Shown one piece after another: positions 1 to 13,100 of a stretch of DNA of 64,000 nucleotides. The stretch covers positions 33,299,157-33,363,156 of the forward strand of contig NC_054875.1 in the NCBI RefSeq assembly GCF_018320785.1, given 5' to 3'. The DNA comes from Cheilinus undulatus (Eukaryota > Chordata > Actinopteri > Labriformes > Labridae). The position numbers and the translations under genes were made by a program. The notes under the pieces are model-generated. The model was given only the letters and a program-made list of their open reading frames with translations, searched no databases and had not been told where the DNA came from. The stretch's first letter is position 1, and the number at the start of each line of letters is the position of its first letter.

Positions 1-353
1 TGCATTTTGGCTTTGTACGGCACAGTAGGAGCTCCACATATTCAGACATGCACACACGTAGCACTGCACCCACTGGATCCCACTGGATCAGAGTCATAAT
101 GACTTCACAGCTCCGAAAGACAGAGGGGAGAAAATGTGAAAGCACGTTTGGAAAACATCAGAAGCACATTTAATTTTATCAGTAACTTTTATATTGGTGC
201 ATATCCACTTACCTGTCATTTGCAAATACACTCACTGACCACTTCATTAGACACATCTATGCAATTTTATGTACACCATTAACAACATTTTGATTTCCCA
301 AAGGTTTCCCAAGCATTTTGTTCATGATAGGGATTTTTTGGACAATGAAAGTA
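1..353. other. Non-coding sequence upstream of a Tc1 relic
   Basis: No gene, splice structure or recognisable repeat is visible. The sequence is AT-rich and unique-looking up to the TA dinucleotide at 352-353, which borders the transposon end that follows. Confidence 0.5.
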
Positions 354-487
354 CACTATATTGCCAAAAGTATTCACCCACCCATCCATTCGACTGAAAT
401 CAGGTGTTCCAATCACTTCCATGGCCACAGGGGTATAAAGTCAAGCACCTTGGCATGCAGACTGTTTCTACAAACATTTGTGAAAGA

Positions 488-1507
488 ATGGGTCCCTCTC
501 AGGAGCTCAGTGAATTCCAGCGTGGTACTTTGATAGGATGCCACCTGTGCAACAAGTCCAGTCGTGATATTTCCTGGCTCCTAAATATTCCACAGTCAAC
601 TGTCAGTGTTATTATAACAAAGTGGAAGCAATTGGGAATGACAGCAACTCAGCCACGAAGTGGTAGGCCACGTAAAATGACGGAGCGGGGTCAGCAGGTG
701 CTGAGGTGCATAGTGCGCAGAGGTCGCCAACCTTCTGCAGAGTCAATCACTACAGACCTCTAAACTTCATGTGGCCTTCAGATTAGCTCAAGAACAGTGC
801 ATAGAGAGCTTCATAGAATGGGTTTCCATGGCCGAGCAGCTGCATCCAAGCCATACATCATGAAGTGCAATGCAAAGCGTCAGATGCAGTCTGTAAAGCA
901 CACTGCCACTGGAATCTAGAGCAGTGGAGACGTGCTCTCTAGAGTGACGAATTGCGCTTCTCCATCTGGCCATCTGATGGACAAGTTTGGGTTTGGCAGT
1001 TGCCAGGAGAACAGTACTTGTCTGACTGCATTGTGCCAAGTGTAAATTTTCTTTTTTCTTTTTTTTTTTGGGGGGGGGGGGGGGGGGTTATGGTGTGGGG
1101 CTGTTTTTCAGGAGCTGGGCTTGGCCCTTAGTTCCAGTGAAAGGAACTCTGAATCCTTCAGCATACCAAGAGATTTTGGACAATTCCATGCTCACATCTT
1201 TGTGGGAACAGTTTGGGGATGGCCTCTTCCTGTTCTAACATGACTGTGCACCAGTGCACAAAGCAAGATCCATAAAGTCATGGATGAGAGAGTTTGGTGC
1301 GGATGAACTTGACTGGCCTGCACAGAGTCCTGACCTCAACCCGATAGAACACCTTTGGGATGAATTAGAGTGGAGACTGAGAGCCAGGCCTTCTCGTCCA
1401 ACATCAGTGTGTGACCTCACAAATGCGCTTCTGGAAGAATGGTCAAAAATTCCCTTAAGAGTTGAAGCTGTTACAGCTGCAAAGGGTGGACTGACGTCAT
1501 ATTTTTA
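488..1507 (+). pseudogene. Tc1-like transposase pseudogene
   Basis: The N-terminal helix-turn-helix region is readable from about 488 to 762 and includes the GRPRK linker typical of Tc1 transposases. A TAA stop at 761-763 replaces a Gln codon. The frame then continues for about 40 codons before a frameshift near 890. A T11/G18 homopolymer at 1059-1087 interrupts the middle of the catalytic domain. A second nonsense codon (TAA) lies just before the HDCAPVHKA motif that carries the second catalytic Asp near 1240. The C-terminal part is open from 1254 to 1507 and keeps SPDLNPIEHLWDELE, which contains the catalytic Glu. There are at least two stops, one frameshift and one internal deletion, so no functional enzyme is expected. 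Confidence 0.85.
1059..1087. repeat. T11/G18 homopolymer tract
   Basis: Eleven T are followed by eighteen G inside the dead Tc1 transposase. Related elements have a short Gly-codon G run here, so this looks like slippage expansion in a non-coding copy. Confidence 0.8.
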
Positions 1508-1522
1508 AAAATAAATTAGCTT

Positions 1523-4500
1523 GAACTAAGCAACACTTTCACAGTTTGATTTGTTGCAAAGTGGGGTTTACACCCATGCAAGATTATGCAAGATGCAAGA
1601 TTTAAAATATGTTCATTCCTTAAATAAAGCTGTTAATTTTTCCTTATATCTTCAGTATATCACATCAAACAGGCTGCACTACAAACTGGACTTACTTCTG
1701 CAGAGGTATAATATTATTCTGTACAGGCTCTGCATAACATCAGCAAAACTACAACTCAGTTTGTGTAATAAATGTTACATGTTAATGTGACAAATGTTAT
1801 AAATGGTTATATAAGTAATTCAAACTAAAGCATCAATTTATGAATGTAAAAAAGATAGGAGGTTAGATTCAACATTTACCATTGGCATTTAAAAAAATCA
1901 CATGTGTGTTTGTATTTGTGATGCATGTAGCAGGATTGGCCAACACTCCAGTGAAGCTGGGAGCCGAATTAAGGAGTCTGCTGTGTGTTTCATTAAATGC
2001 TCAATATATCTTGTGTTTTCTGGATCATTTAAGCCCCATTACAGAACAGTGGCATTGCTTTAATTTCTAAAGTGCCTTTCAAAAGGCATCACCTCAGGCG
2101 CTCATTCCTGCTCTCTCTCTCTCTCTACCACATGCACATATACAGTACATACACATACATTTGCATTTACAGTGTGATGTTAGTCACAGGTTTGTTTGCA
2201 TGCAGATGCAAAAGAGCAGAAATGCAGGTGACAAAACACCTGCATTGAACACATGTACAGTGGAAAAGGTATTCTGAAAGCCATTATGTCATCTATACTA
2301 CCAATGCCTCTCTATACTTTAGCATGTAAGTATTTTTTCCACATGCTTTGTACACCATGTCTGCTTTGGTTCCTCTGTCTCTAACAGATGACAGCAGCCT
2401 TGCAGCAGCTCAGGCTGTCTTGGCTACCAGACCTATTTGACTTGCCAGTTTGGCCGGAGAATGAGCCCCGGGACTAACCAGAGCCAAGGTCAGCTCCTTG
2501 GAGTGTGTGAGTGTGTATACAGGGATGCACTCTTCCATTAAGCTAAAGGTGTTAGTGCTGATGAAGACATGCATACTATGTTCAAGTATATTCATGACTC
2601 TAAATGTTATGGGGGGGGGGGTCCAGTAGTGCATTTGCAGATTTAACTTGAGTGCTTGCATGTGAAGGTATGTGAGAAGCATGTGCTGAGCCAGCTGCAC
2701 ACTGAAAGGTGCTGGATGTAAGGGGAGTGTTGTTCAGGGCAATTGATACATTGCAAATAGAGTGGGCTTCCTGTCCGGGTTTTGTGGCTAAGGTGCTAAA
2801 CGTTTCAGGAAACTAGATACACTTGCACATCCTCTAAAGAGATAAAGGCACGGGGAGGTAAAGACGTGAGGTGAACATGAGGGACGGGGAGCAAAAAGAG
2901 AGAACTGCATTTCAACTTTGTTGAATGGCACTTCTGCACCTCCTTATAATCTGGGATTACTCAAACAGTTGGTACTCAGCTGCATTAATGGCTGTTTGAA
3001 ACCAAAGATGTGTTCACTTCTCAGAGAATGCCTTTGTCGTTTGTTCTTCTTCTCCTCTCTAATGAGATGGAATGTGGCTAAATTAGCAGCTGAGAGGCAA
3101 AGCTTCATTTACAAGGCAATCAAATGATCCTTTACAAAACACACTCAATATGCATTAGATGTCGGCTTTGTGAATATAGGATGGCCTCCTTATGCACTCA
3201 AATGGGGAGGGGGGTTGTGTTTGGATGTTGCGCCGTGGTGAAAATGCCAAACTGAAATCATCCATCACAGTGCAATAAAAAGGCCTGCAGCGCTCTGAGT
3301 GGGTGAGAGGAGTGAGATGTTTGTATTGGCCCACTGGGTTTCCCTCTGTGAAGAAGGGAATGTGTAAATGAACGTGTAAATGTTAAAAAATGTTCTTTTT
3401 ATTAGACGAATTGCATCATTAAATCACATTATAAAAACAAAAAATGCACCATTAATTTCCTCCCCAAACAGCCGTAAGTACATGTCTCCCTGTCCCTGTG
3501 CCCATCTCTGTGTACACCCATGGGGCCGCAATTCCAGAGCTATTTCACTCTATTATACAGATCAGTCAGGTTGGGAAGATCCATGGACACATGTTTGAAG
3601 CTAGACTGCAAAAAACCCACCAGCTTCTTAATTTGGAGAACACTTGTTTCTCTGCCTATAACCAAACAGAGGCCGCTACCATCAGGTATTGTCTCCTTTC
3701 TACTTTTCGCCCTTCCTCCATCAGGACACCAAAGGTAAAATGAATAATAGATGAAGGAGGTGATGAGATCAATCAGAGGCTATCAGTCTGGGAGATAGGA
3801 GTGGACAGAGTAGGACGTAGATCTGCAAGGGCCTAGAGCAGCAGACCTGCTGTCAGAGAGTGCAGCCAGAGGAGATAAGCACTCTGTAGACCAGGGACAA
3901 CTTGGACAGAGATGCCTTCTTTAAAAAAAAAGTACTGGGAAGATTTAAGAGGATAGGAGACTGCTAGAGGCCCCAAAACACATGGAGAAATTTCTCATCA
4001 TAAACCTGCATCCACACGCATCCCTGCATGCATTGACCCCCTGCACCTCTGCATCGCAGTCTCTCACATCTGTGACAATGCCACCACAGCATGACAAATG
4101 CAAACAAAAGGTTCACCTATTCATCACTGTAGCCAAGAGGGCGGGGCTAATTATACAGCTGTGAAAATTATGACTTTCTGTTGTTTTGTTTGTCCTCTAA
4201 GAGATTACAATGCTGAGGATGGAGGTGTAGAGGGGGGAAAATAGCCTTACAGCGTCTCTGTGAGAGGGCACACAAAGGCATGACACACAAACAAATACAC
4301 AGATACACACATACACAAATACAGCTTGTGTCCCTGCCGCCTGTACCTCGTCTATGCTTGCAGGCATGATTAATCCAGTGTAGAGAGGGAAGATTTTGAC
4401 CCTAAACAGAAAAGTCCTGTTGAGGCTGCAGGAGGCACTGATTTATTTGGGCACCACTCCGTCCACATTAATTATCCCAATGCAGGTGCAGGCCCAAAAA

Positions 4501-7226
4501 TTCCTCTTTCCCCAGCTGTAGTCCTGTGCTAACACACACAAAGTAACAAATAAATAAATAAAGCAAGCCCATGCAGCCTGCCCCCATTACCTTGCTAGGA
4601 TGCTTATAGCGTCTGGGTGGCAAAGAGAACACTGGCCGTCACAGTGGTGAAGGATTGCACAGCCGGATTTAGCACAAACGTACATAAGAAACCAGCAGCA
4701 AACACAAATATAAGCACGCAAACAGTTTGTCCTGAAGCAGCCGCTCTTGCATGGAAGGGTCTCTGCTTTTGACTAGTCTCTTCTATGCTCTTGCTGGTCA
4801 GTTTTTATCTACTGTAGGTGCTTTGAGTTAATAGAAGAAAACTAAAGCTTAAACAAATCCCTGCTTTTAAACATTGCATGAAGTAGTATATGTCTAAAAC
4901 TAAAAACATGACTTAAAAGTAATATGCATGATAAATCGGTGCTGGACAAAGTTTGAATATGATGTTATATTGTTGTCCTGACCATGTAATACTAAAATTG
5001 AATTGCTGGTGCCAAATATGGCAGGGATGCACAAAAACAATAGGTTTTGGTGCAGATACCAAGCCTGAGAGCACATTCTTTTTCAATATTGCAGATTCTG
5101 CAATTTGCATAATTTTAAAGCATGATTTTTGCCTCTGGTTATGTGAGAATGTAGTCAAAGTTGGAGCGGTGTCTGCAGTTTGGTGATGTAAAATAAATGA
5201 CGATGACAAAAGTTGCAGAGAATGACAACTAATATAAATAAATATACTGATATATAAATTATAATAGTAATATCTCCATCACTCTCTGCTTTCACATCTG
5301 GAGGCTTAGCGAGCCAGCAGGAGTAGGGAGCCCACTTTTCATAGTTGTGTGTTTGTGTGCTACTTCCTCTTCTTTGTTGGTGGTTTAATAGCGGTTAGCA
5401 AACACTTCGCAGCATTGCTGCCACCAAGTCTGACAAGCAAACACTCTTTTATTTATTTATTTTTTTTTTTTTTATTGATGGTTCTGACGTATTTGTCATG
5501 TGACAATGTGCATGATTGCACCGCCCTCCCCTCACCCCCGCTGGTCTGCTTACACGAGTAACACCTCCTTGTACCTGATTACAGTTGGTTATACATTCTA
5601 TCTGATACAGAAGAAGGTGGTATAAACATAGTTGGTTTGACAATCCACCATGAAGAACAAAGAACACACAACCACTTGGGGTGACATTTGTTTGTGCATG
5701 TTTTGTTCTGTTGTTTTTAAGATGATAACAATGACATTGATCCTGCTTTCACATCTACTGTGCACTGCAAATATGATGGCGTCTGAAAAGACAAAAGATG
5801 TTAAGAATTGACTCTACACTTCCACTTGTTGAAAAGCACAAAGTGCTCAAGCAAGGTGGCGTTCACATCTCCTGTGTGCTGTGTCCAAGCACACATGAAT
5901 CATACCTATGGCCACATCTAGAAGTGGACTCAGGAGCAGTTCTCGAGTACAGTATTCCTGAACTGGAATTTAGGGTCTAGTGTACTTAGAACCAGGTCTG
6001 GGTCCCTGTGGAAAACCACCTATCATTGAATAGAGAAGAAAGAGAAGACAGCAGGGTAAAAGTAACTTCAACTAAGAGAAGGAATTCATCCCTCCTATCA
6101 TATTTCTTTTGTTTTGGGTTGTTGTGAGGTAACTGTCCTCAGATGACACTGGCCTAGGAGTTACACCTGTGTCCATACCACATGTGTGGAACACGCTGCA
6201 GCTCCACCACTGTGCAATCCCCAAACAGAGCCTGTGGTGTGATGTGTCACTAAGAGCTCCAGTCATTATGGCCTACATTAGCACCCTGCCTCACCCTGAT
6301 TAGTCCCCTGCTGAGCTGAAATCCACAATGCTAGTGTGTTCCTGCACGTCTGTGTGTGTGCGATGCAAGGCAAAGGAGGCACAGGGAGTAAAAGAGAGAG
6401 GGGGTAGACATTTCTCCTCCTTACCATGAACACTGTCTCTTCATCCAAGTGACAGTTTCCTCATTTCTCTAATACAAATGGCTGCTGGTGTTGGTCGGCA
6501 TGCATCAGGAGCTTAGTAGAGGGCCCCATCACTGCTGCTCTGTCTCTCTCATTTATTACCCAGTTTGTTTGCACTCTTATCTGCGGCCTTGCCCTACCGG
6601 CCCATCCATCAAACACACACAGACACTCTCAGCTTGACATATACACACATCTGCCCGCTGACTGTCAGCACCTTGCCTTCCTGGACATCACCACTCAGGT
6701 ACAGCTTCATGTTTGCATGAGCACTCCCTCACTTATCTCCCTCATACACAGCCCTACAGCACACTTACATGTGTAATTCAAATGCTGAATTCTTTAAAAG
6801 TTCTTTTTTTTCAGTAACTCCACTCTGTCATTGTCTCTTTCTAAGGCATTACGTCATCTTTGACTCTCATTTTATTTTTCTTTCAATCAGTCAAAAATCC
6901 CCAAGAGGACGCCTGTGTAAGAGCGTGAATTGATCAAACCCTCACTCATCAATAGAAATCAATGTGCATAATCTTACAGATTAATAAATCAATACTGGTC
7001 ACATCTCATACTATTCCTCAGGGGTCTGTGAACACAACCTACCTGCAGACACAAAAACAAAATGACTTGAAAACAAGCAGAACAAAAAGGCAACATATGA
7101 CGTGCAAAGTTTGGCCATCTAAGCAGAAGTTTCAATGGGACAGATCACATTCAATGAAGATCCTGAGAGCAACAATTCCCTGCTTCTAAGCAGAAGTCAC
7201 ACATACAGGGTTATACTTGAAACTAC
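1523..7226. other. Gene-free unique DNA
   Basis: No coding region can be supported. Short open frames exist, but none has a family motif, codon bias or splice context. A (CT)8 run lies at 2111-2126, a poly-G run near 2612 and an AAAT-type run near 4549-4562. A stretch near 5022-5115 has the 'agggatgcac' and 'ggtgcagatacc' look of a decayed hAT element, but no ends can be fixed. Moderately GC-balanced, low-repeat blocks such as 4430-4500 and 6480-6620 resemble conserved non-coding DNA. That is an impression only. Confidence 0.5.
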
Positions 7227-7290
7227 TGGGGCAGCAGTGGTTTAGTACGTTGAGACTTGACTCTACTAGAGCCCATGCGTGTTTTCTCTG
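7227..7290 (+). repeat. Possible tRNA-derived SINE head fragment
   Basis: The sequence GGGGCAGCAGTGGTTTAGTA resembles the A-box start of fish tRNA-type SINEs. No B box follows at the expected distance, so it is at best a short relic. Confidence 0.25.
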
Positions 7291-8004
7291 AGCCTGGCCC
7301 AACCTTCCCCAGCCAAGCCCACTAGCTGTTTTAAAACCCAACATTTTTCATAAGTTGGCAGTCCTAATTCAAGTTTTAAAGCCGAAAAACCTGGAATACA
7401 AGTCACCCCACTAAGTATGCTGGTTTCTGAAATCTCCAAAGGGGAAAAGGGTTTAAACTGTCCCCCTACATGACGATTCCCATTTTGTTCAGCAGAGCCC
7501 ACAGATGCTTCTGAGCAGCTATGTCCCCCGTACTAACTAAACAATAAGGTTTCCTTACATCGCCTGCACAAACTAACTTACATACTTTCCTTGTGAAAGC
7601 TTTGCCTATCAATTACAAGAGAGAGAGAAATATATATTTTATCTCACTGTATTTCAACAAGTTTCAAAGATTTTATAAGAGCTGAAGAATTTAACCCCAC
7701 ACAGCTCCACTATGACCTCATTCTAATAGACCCCAGCCCTGTCCACAATCCTGACCAGTTTCTAGCAAAGCCAGGCTTTAACCACTGTGAGATAATAAAG
7801 CTTCTTCCCTTGATTGAGCCACAAACAGCAGCTCACAGGATAACAAACACCTTTCATCCTCTGTACGTGAAGAAGAGTGCCAAATATGCGGACAAGTATG
7901 TGCCGGGGTTAATCTCACGGCTGATTTAACCTCTCTTATTATAAAACTAGAACACCATACTATAATCTGCTGAATTAATTTACCTTTAATTCTATCTAAT
8001 GTCA

Positions 8005-8105
8005 TCAAGAAGTGAAATCATGGGGGCGCGTAGGTTCAAATCCGGCCTGTGGTCCTTTGCGACATGTCTCTCCCCACTCTCTCGTTCCTGTTTCTGAGTC
8101 ACCCA
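8005..8105 (+). mobile_element. tRNA-derived SINE fragment
   Basis: A B-box-like GGTTCAAATCC at 8033-8043 is followed by 'tggtcctttgcgacatgtc' and a CT-rich stretch ('tctccccactctctcg'). This is the usual layout of a widespread fish SINE body after its tRNA head. The A-box half is missing or too diverged to see. It is non-coding and non-autonomous. Confidence 0.6.
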
Positions 8106-8899
8106 CTGCCATACTAAATGTTAGCGCGATAAACAGGCAATCACACCACTGTATGAACAGTGTTCCATTTTCAGAGCAGGGAAGAAGAACCAAGGGACCC
8201 ACTGCAGCAGCAAAGAAAGGTGGCTGCGAGACAGTTTTTCTCTGAATGTGAGAGCCGCGCTGTCGTACATGACAAGAAGTGACACAGTTTATCAAAAGTT
8301 TAATAACTTTTGAACCATACATCGCTGCCTCCCACTTGTTTTTCCTCTTAAAGCTAGCCATTGTGTTTTCCTATTGACGCTATTGCTGCCTTTGAATCCT
8401 GTCCGGCAGCATTATCAGCTAGCCTGGAACTCGTGTGACTTTTTGGGGCTTTAATGATTAAATCCACACCAGTAAACCCAATATTGAATTTCTTTTAATC
8501 AATTTTAATCGACTTACAATCATTTATGACCACTAGCTCGAATGCTAACGCCATATTGTTACTCTCTGTGAGTGTCGGTCAGCCTATAGCAGGCTGTTCT
8601 GTAACCACATGATGCTGGCCAAAATAGCAGAAAGGAGAGATAGAGTTTAATGCACTTGATGATTTATACAACCGTATACATTAAGTACATATATGTATAC
8701 AACAATTGTTAATATGTGAGTTGTAAGGTTTATATTGTATTTAGAAAAGTGCACTAAAGTTTGTATTAAAGAAAGAGAGCTAGAGAGAGCCTGTGATGCA
8801 ACCCCCTGTATTATTGTTGTTTTAATTTTTAGCAGTAAAACTCAATAATCAGCAGAAAAACAACTTTAGGGTCGCAGAGATGCTACATTATGATTCTAT
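8106..8899. other. Gene-free sequence
   Basis: No gene or defined repeat is recognised. The part at 8640-8780 is AT-rich. Confidence 0.4.
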
Positions 8900-10176
8900 T
8901 AGTTGAGCCATGTTCAACCTTCTGAACAGTCAGTTCAGAAAGTTCAGACTGGTATCAGATCAGTACTCGGTATCGGCCGAAACCACACACCTTGCTATCA
9001 GAATGGTATCAGGAAGGAAAACTGGTATCAGAACATTCCTATCACTGGTGGAGTTATTTAGTGTTTTGGAGAAGGATGACACAACAGTGTTGATAAAACT
9101 CGCCCTGCAAAGATCCCGAAGAGAGGAAAAAAGTCCTCCAGTTTTAACACAAAGGGTAGTCATCATCCTAACGACGGACTGTTAACGCAAAGCGTAAGTA
9201 GCCGCTAGCATTAACAACTAGCATTAGGACCGAGCCAAAGGCTAATACCAGGCAGAGTGCTGATTCAGCAGGCTTTTGAAAACTGCAAAAAGTTTGCCAG
9301 AGACACCGCAAAGGCAAATCTATTAAGACAAACCCGGTCTCACAGACTCCTTATCCACCGCAGACAAAACCCTGCCTGCTGTTTGATGTGGTTTCATTCA
9401 CAGTCCGATCGACAACATTAGGAACAGAAGTTTAACCACAGACAACACTATTATTTGGTTTAACTGTATCATGAACTTTTCTTTTTTACTGTTCTCTGAT
9501 ATGACTCAGTCAGGGCATATTTGGATTTTTATGTAAAACATCGGCTCTCTTTCAGTTCTGACTTGTGCAGTAAAAAAAAAACCAACTGTCTCCCAAACCT
9601 CTCCATTTAATAAGCATGACAGCCTGTTGTAACTGATGTGTTTTATCTGTAGAATAATTTGCAGCAGGCTAAGTTCCTTAATTTCTAACTGTGGAATCAA
9701 TTCTTCTAATTCTGTTTTTAATATTAAATATGTCTGGTTTGACATATGTCAGCTGAATTTTTGTTTAGTTAATTGAAATGGCAGATTTGAGCGCTTGTCA
9801 GGATATTTACATTTATTTCATGTGAAAAGGGACAAATCAGACTCTTAAAAAACAAAGTATGTCAGTGTTTGTGTATGTTGTTATTTTTTGGTACTCAAAT
9901 GTACTAGTTTAAGTAAAACATGAAAAAAAAACAATATTAAAGTCTGAATTGTTCTTTGTTTATCGATGTAAACATGAGTGAAGTTAGTTAGAATTAGTTA
10001 AAAATATCTTTATTCACTAATTTTAACCTCTCTTACCCCCAGATGTGCATAAATACATAAATTAAACTTCTTTTTTAAAATCAACCATTGAAAAAGAACA
10101 TTGGTTCTTATCAGTTATCAGCCACCAGGAGTAGGAAATTATCAGTTATTGGTTAAAAAAAGAATTATTATGCATC
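8900..10176. mobile_element. Relic of a hAT-like element
   Basis: The stretch 8948-9030 repeats 'ggtatcag' and 'ggtatcggccga' words. The stretch 10,105-10,176 has 'cagttatcagcc', 'cagttattggtt' and ends 'tatgcatcacta'. Both are hallmarks of degraded fish hAT families whose ends read TAG(T/G)GATGCA. The right end near 10,176 is plausible. The left end and target-site duplication cannot be found, and no transposase motif is readable. Confidence 0.4.
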
Positions 10177-13100
10177 ACTAAAAAAGTTAAAATCATCAGA
10201 TCAGTTAATTCAACCCTAGTGTTTATTTTGCTAAAACTTTTAGTTTGGAAAGGGTGAGTAAAAATTGAGTAGTGTTACTTTGATCTAAAAAAAAATCAGG
10301 ATTCTTAGGATCCAGGCACAGGACTGTATTGAGCCTGGATTAACTAAAGAACTAAAGACATAACTAAAGTGTTTAGATCCATTCAGTGCTGCACATGTAC
10401 CCAAAAGCAAGAAAAAAATGGAATGGATTTTTTACACTGTCTCAAGGTCGCATCATTGATGAAACCCATCACCTTCCTGTAAAATGCTACTTCTCTTAAG
10501 CAACAATTTTCAATTCAGGGATGAGTTAGCCATAGATAATCAATACTGTTAATTGTGTTTACTGGACTCACTTATAAAAGGCATGTCAGCTCAGAAATAA
10601 TGGATAAATAATGTTTACCAAAACTCTGTAGTGTAAATGACCCATTAGTTTAAAAAAATCTTGTTCATACAAATGAAACACCAGGGCATATGATATTGGT
10701 ATTTTCACAGACACAACAAACCACTGAGTGCCCACACACACAAAAACACACACAGAGCATGTTTGGGGGCCAGCTGCCAACAAATGAAGGATCTCCCTCC
10801 CAATTCACTTGTTATTGTGCTGTCTGGCTGACAAGTATACCTATAGAGTGAGTATTTATTTCCAGAATGTTTTGTTCCGTTTTCCTGCAATGATGAATGT
10901 TTCTTTTATAAATCCATCGCTAGGCCTTTTAAACCATAAACAATATTTCTCCAGCCCAGATTCCTTGTGCAGCAGTCTTGGGGAACCTTGAGATTTCCAG
11001 GCTCTGATTTAATGGCTCGTAATTCTTGAAAGGCAATTTTTCACCCTCCGACGCTCAAATGCACTATCCTTCCGGCAGCCCACCGCGCTCGGCCTCTGCT
11101 CCCCTCTGGATCTCCAGGCCAGTCCAAACGCCAGTTAAAACTACTCGGCTGGAAACGGCACCATACCCCTCTGTCACTGGCATTGGATTATCAGCTATGG
11201 AGCGACAGGACAGAGCACCCCGCTACTGCTTTTGCTTTTAAGATTTGTGAGTAACGTCATTCAGGACCAGGTTTGCTCTCAGGTTTGTTCCACGTTTACA
11301 ACAGTGCTGCACATTTGCTGTTTTTTTTCGTCTCTGTCATCATGAAGAAACATAACATTAAGCTGTACTGTTCCTGCATTTGGATTATTTATTACTAACT
11401 CAGTCTTGTTATGACCAAGATATCTCCTGAAAAATATTTTTTTCCCACAAATTTAGCTACTGCAGCCTTAAATTTCTCATTTGTTACTAAGCAGAGCACT
11501 GTGACAGATGTAATCATTTCCAAAATTCACAGCATGATTTTAATAAGTGATACCTAAAAACATCAGTCATCAGCCAAATAAAGTGGTATAAACAGATATC
11601 AGTTGCCGGAATCATCTGTTGTGAATTGCAGAAGAGACTAGTTAGACAAATTCATGGTCAAACGTTAGAGAACATGTTGGCATACAAAAAGTCTTGCACA
11701 CCAAGTCTGTTACTTTCTGATGCATTTTTTCTGATCTATAATCCAAAGCTAACATGACACACTCAAACCTTGCACAACGCGAAAATTTGTAGAATGTGGC
11801 AAATTGTTTTGTACTGGAAAGATTTTTTTCTTTTAAAGTGACAGACTTTCTGTGGCTCTTTGACACCTTGAAAAAACACACTGGGTCCATCCAACCTGAT
11901 AGAGATCTTCATACAGTATGCGCTTGCATGTCAGCACTGCGTCAAGTTGGAAGGATGAAGAGCATCTTTTAAATTCAATCTCTGTTATTTGGCTGTTAGT
12001 ACAAACCTTGGCACACTATCGATTATGCTCCACAGTTGATGTCCACATAAGACACAGGCAAATCACAGTGCTGAAGGTGAGCCCACTTGCAAAGTTACTG
12101 GCCATTTGAAAAACTGAACTGCAGGCAACCTGTCAGCCTCATCTGAGCTGCAACAACTTAGGTAACAATGTACCAACTGTCTCCAAAAAGTTGCATTGCA
12201 AATCTTTGGTATGTACTCTTTGAGGGTTCTCAAGAATCTTGCAACTTCTCTAAATAAATAAATAAATAAATAAAACGCTGATCCTAAGCCTGTATTCAAT
12301 CCTACCAAAAGCTGTTTTAAACCTTAACCTTGTTTTTGCCACCTACCTGCATGTCATCTATACACAGAGATGAGGCTTTCAAGTTAATGTTAAAATGTCC
12401 AATAAGCATACTTCAGTAAGTCAACTGAGCACAAGGAAGAAACAACACCAAGTTAAAAAAGCAATCATTAGGCCCGTATCTCTAATTGTGTTGCTTCCTC
12501 TTCTCATGTATAATCCCTGGTTCCTCGCTCAGCCTTCATTAACAATGGATGAATTAATTAGAAACCTTCATAGGATTTCTGCACAGTGAACCCAGGAGAT
12601 AAAACACATCCTATCCCTCAGACCTGCTCCTTTCCTCTGCTTTCCTTTTTTTCTGCTCACTCCTCCCTCTGCTCTTAATTGTATTGTTTGCTTGTTGTGT
12701 CGATAGCAGGATTAATTTCACTATAGATCAGGATTATTGACCTTCTCGTCAATGTTATTTCATTTCTTTAAGGTGCTAATTATAGGGAACAGGGCAAAGC
12801 AAATTGCACTGTAACTTGTCTCACTTGCTTTCCAATAAAACAGAAAGAAAACAACATTAATTCCCTTTTAGCTGCCCTGCGTGGTGAAGTAAATTCCAGC
12901 ACTATCTCACCTTCCATTTATCGCATACAGGAAGGGCACTGTTAGCGACTGCTTGACAAGATTTGTCGACTTTTTATTTAACGGACTGTTGACTGATTCT
13001 GACCCATTCCCCTCCACCAAATGCCATTCTTGTCACACTCGCTCTTTTCTTGGTTCTCTCACTTCATTTGAGGGAGAGGGAGGGCACAGTTCATAAACAA

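Larger units (their letters stand above)
354..1522 (+). mobile_element. Decayed Tc1/mariner-type transposon, 3' end lost
   Basis: The left end reads CACTATATTGCCAAAAG directly after a TA, which matches the terminal repeat of a very common fish Tc1 family. A transposase-like coding region follows on the plus strand. No matching inverted end is found near 1500-1560, so the right terminus is deleted or too diverged to recognise. About 40 bp of the family sequence also seems to be missing around 1455-1460, where the reading jumps from SKIPL straight to RVEAV. The element cannot be autonomous. The family assignment is from recognition of the sequence; the right boundary is approximate. Confidence 0.85.

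Noticed and set aside
404..763. Plus-strand 119-codon frame as a host gene
   Set aside because: It is the N-terminal part of the broken Tc1 transposase, with a partly wrong upstream start.
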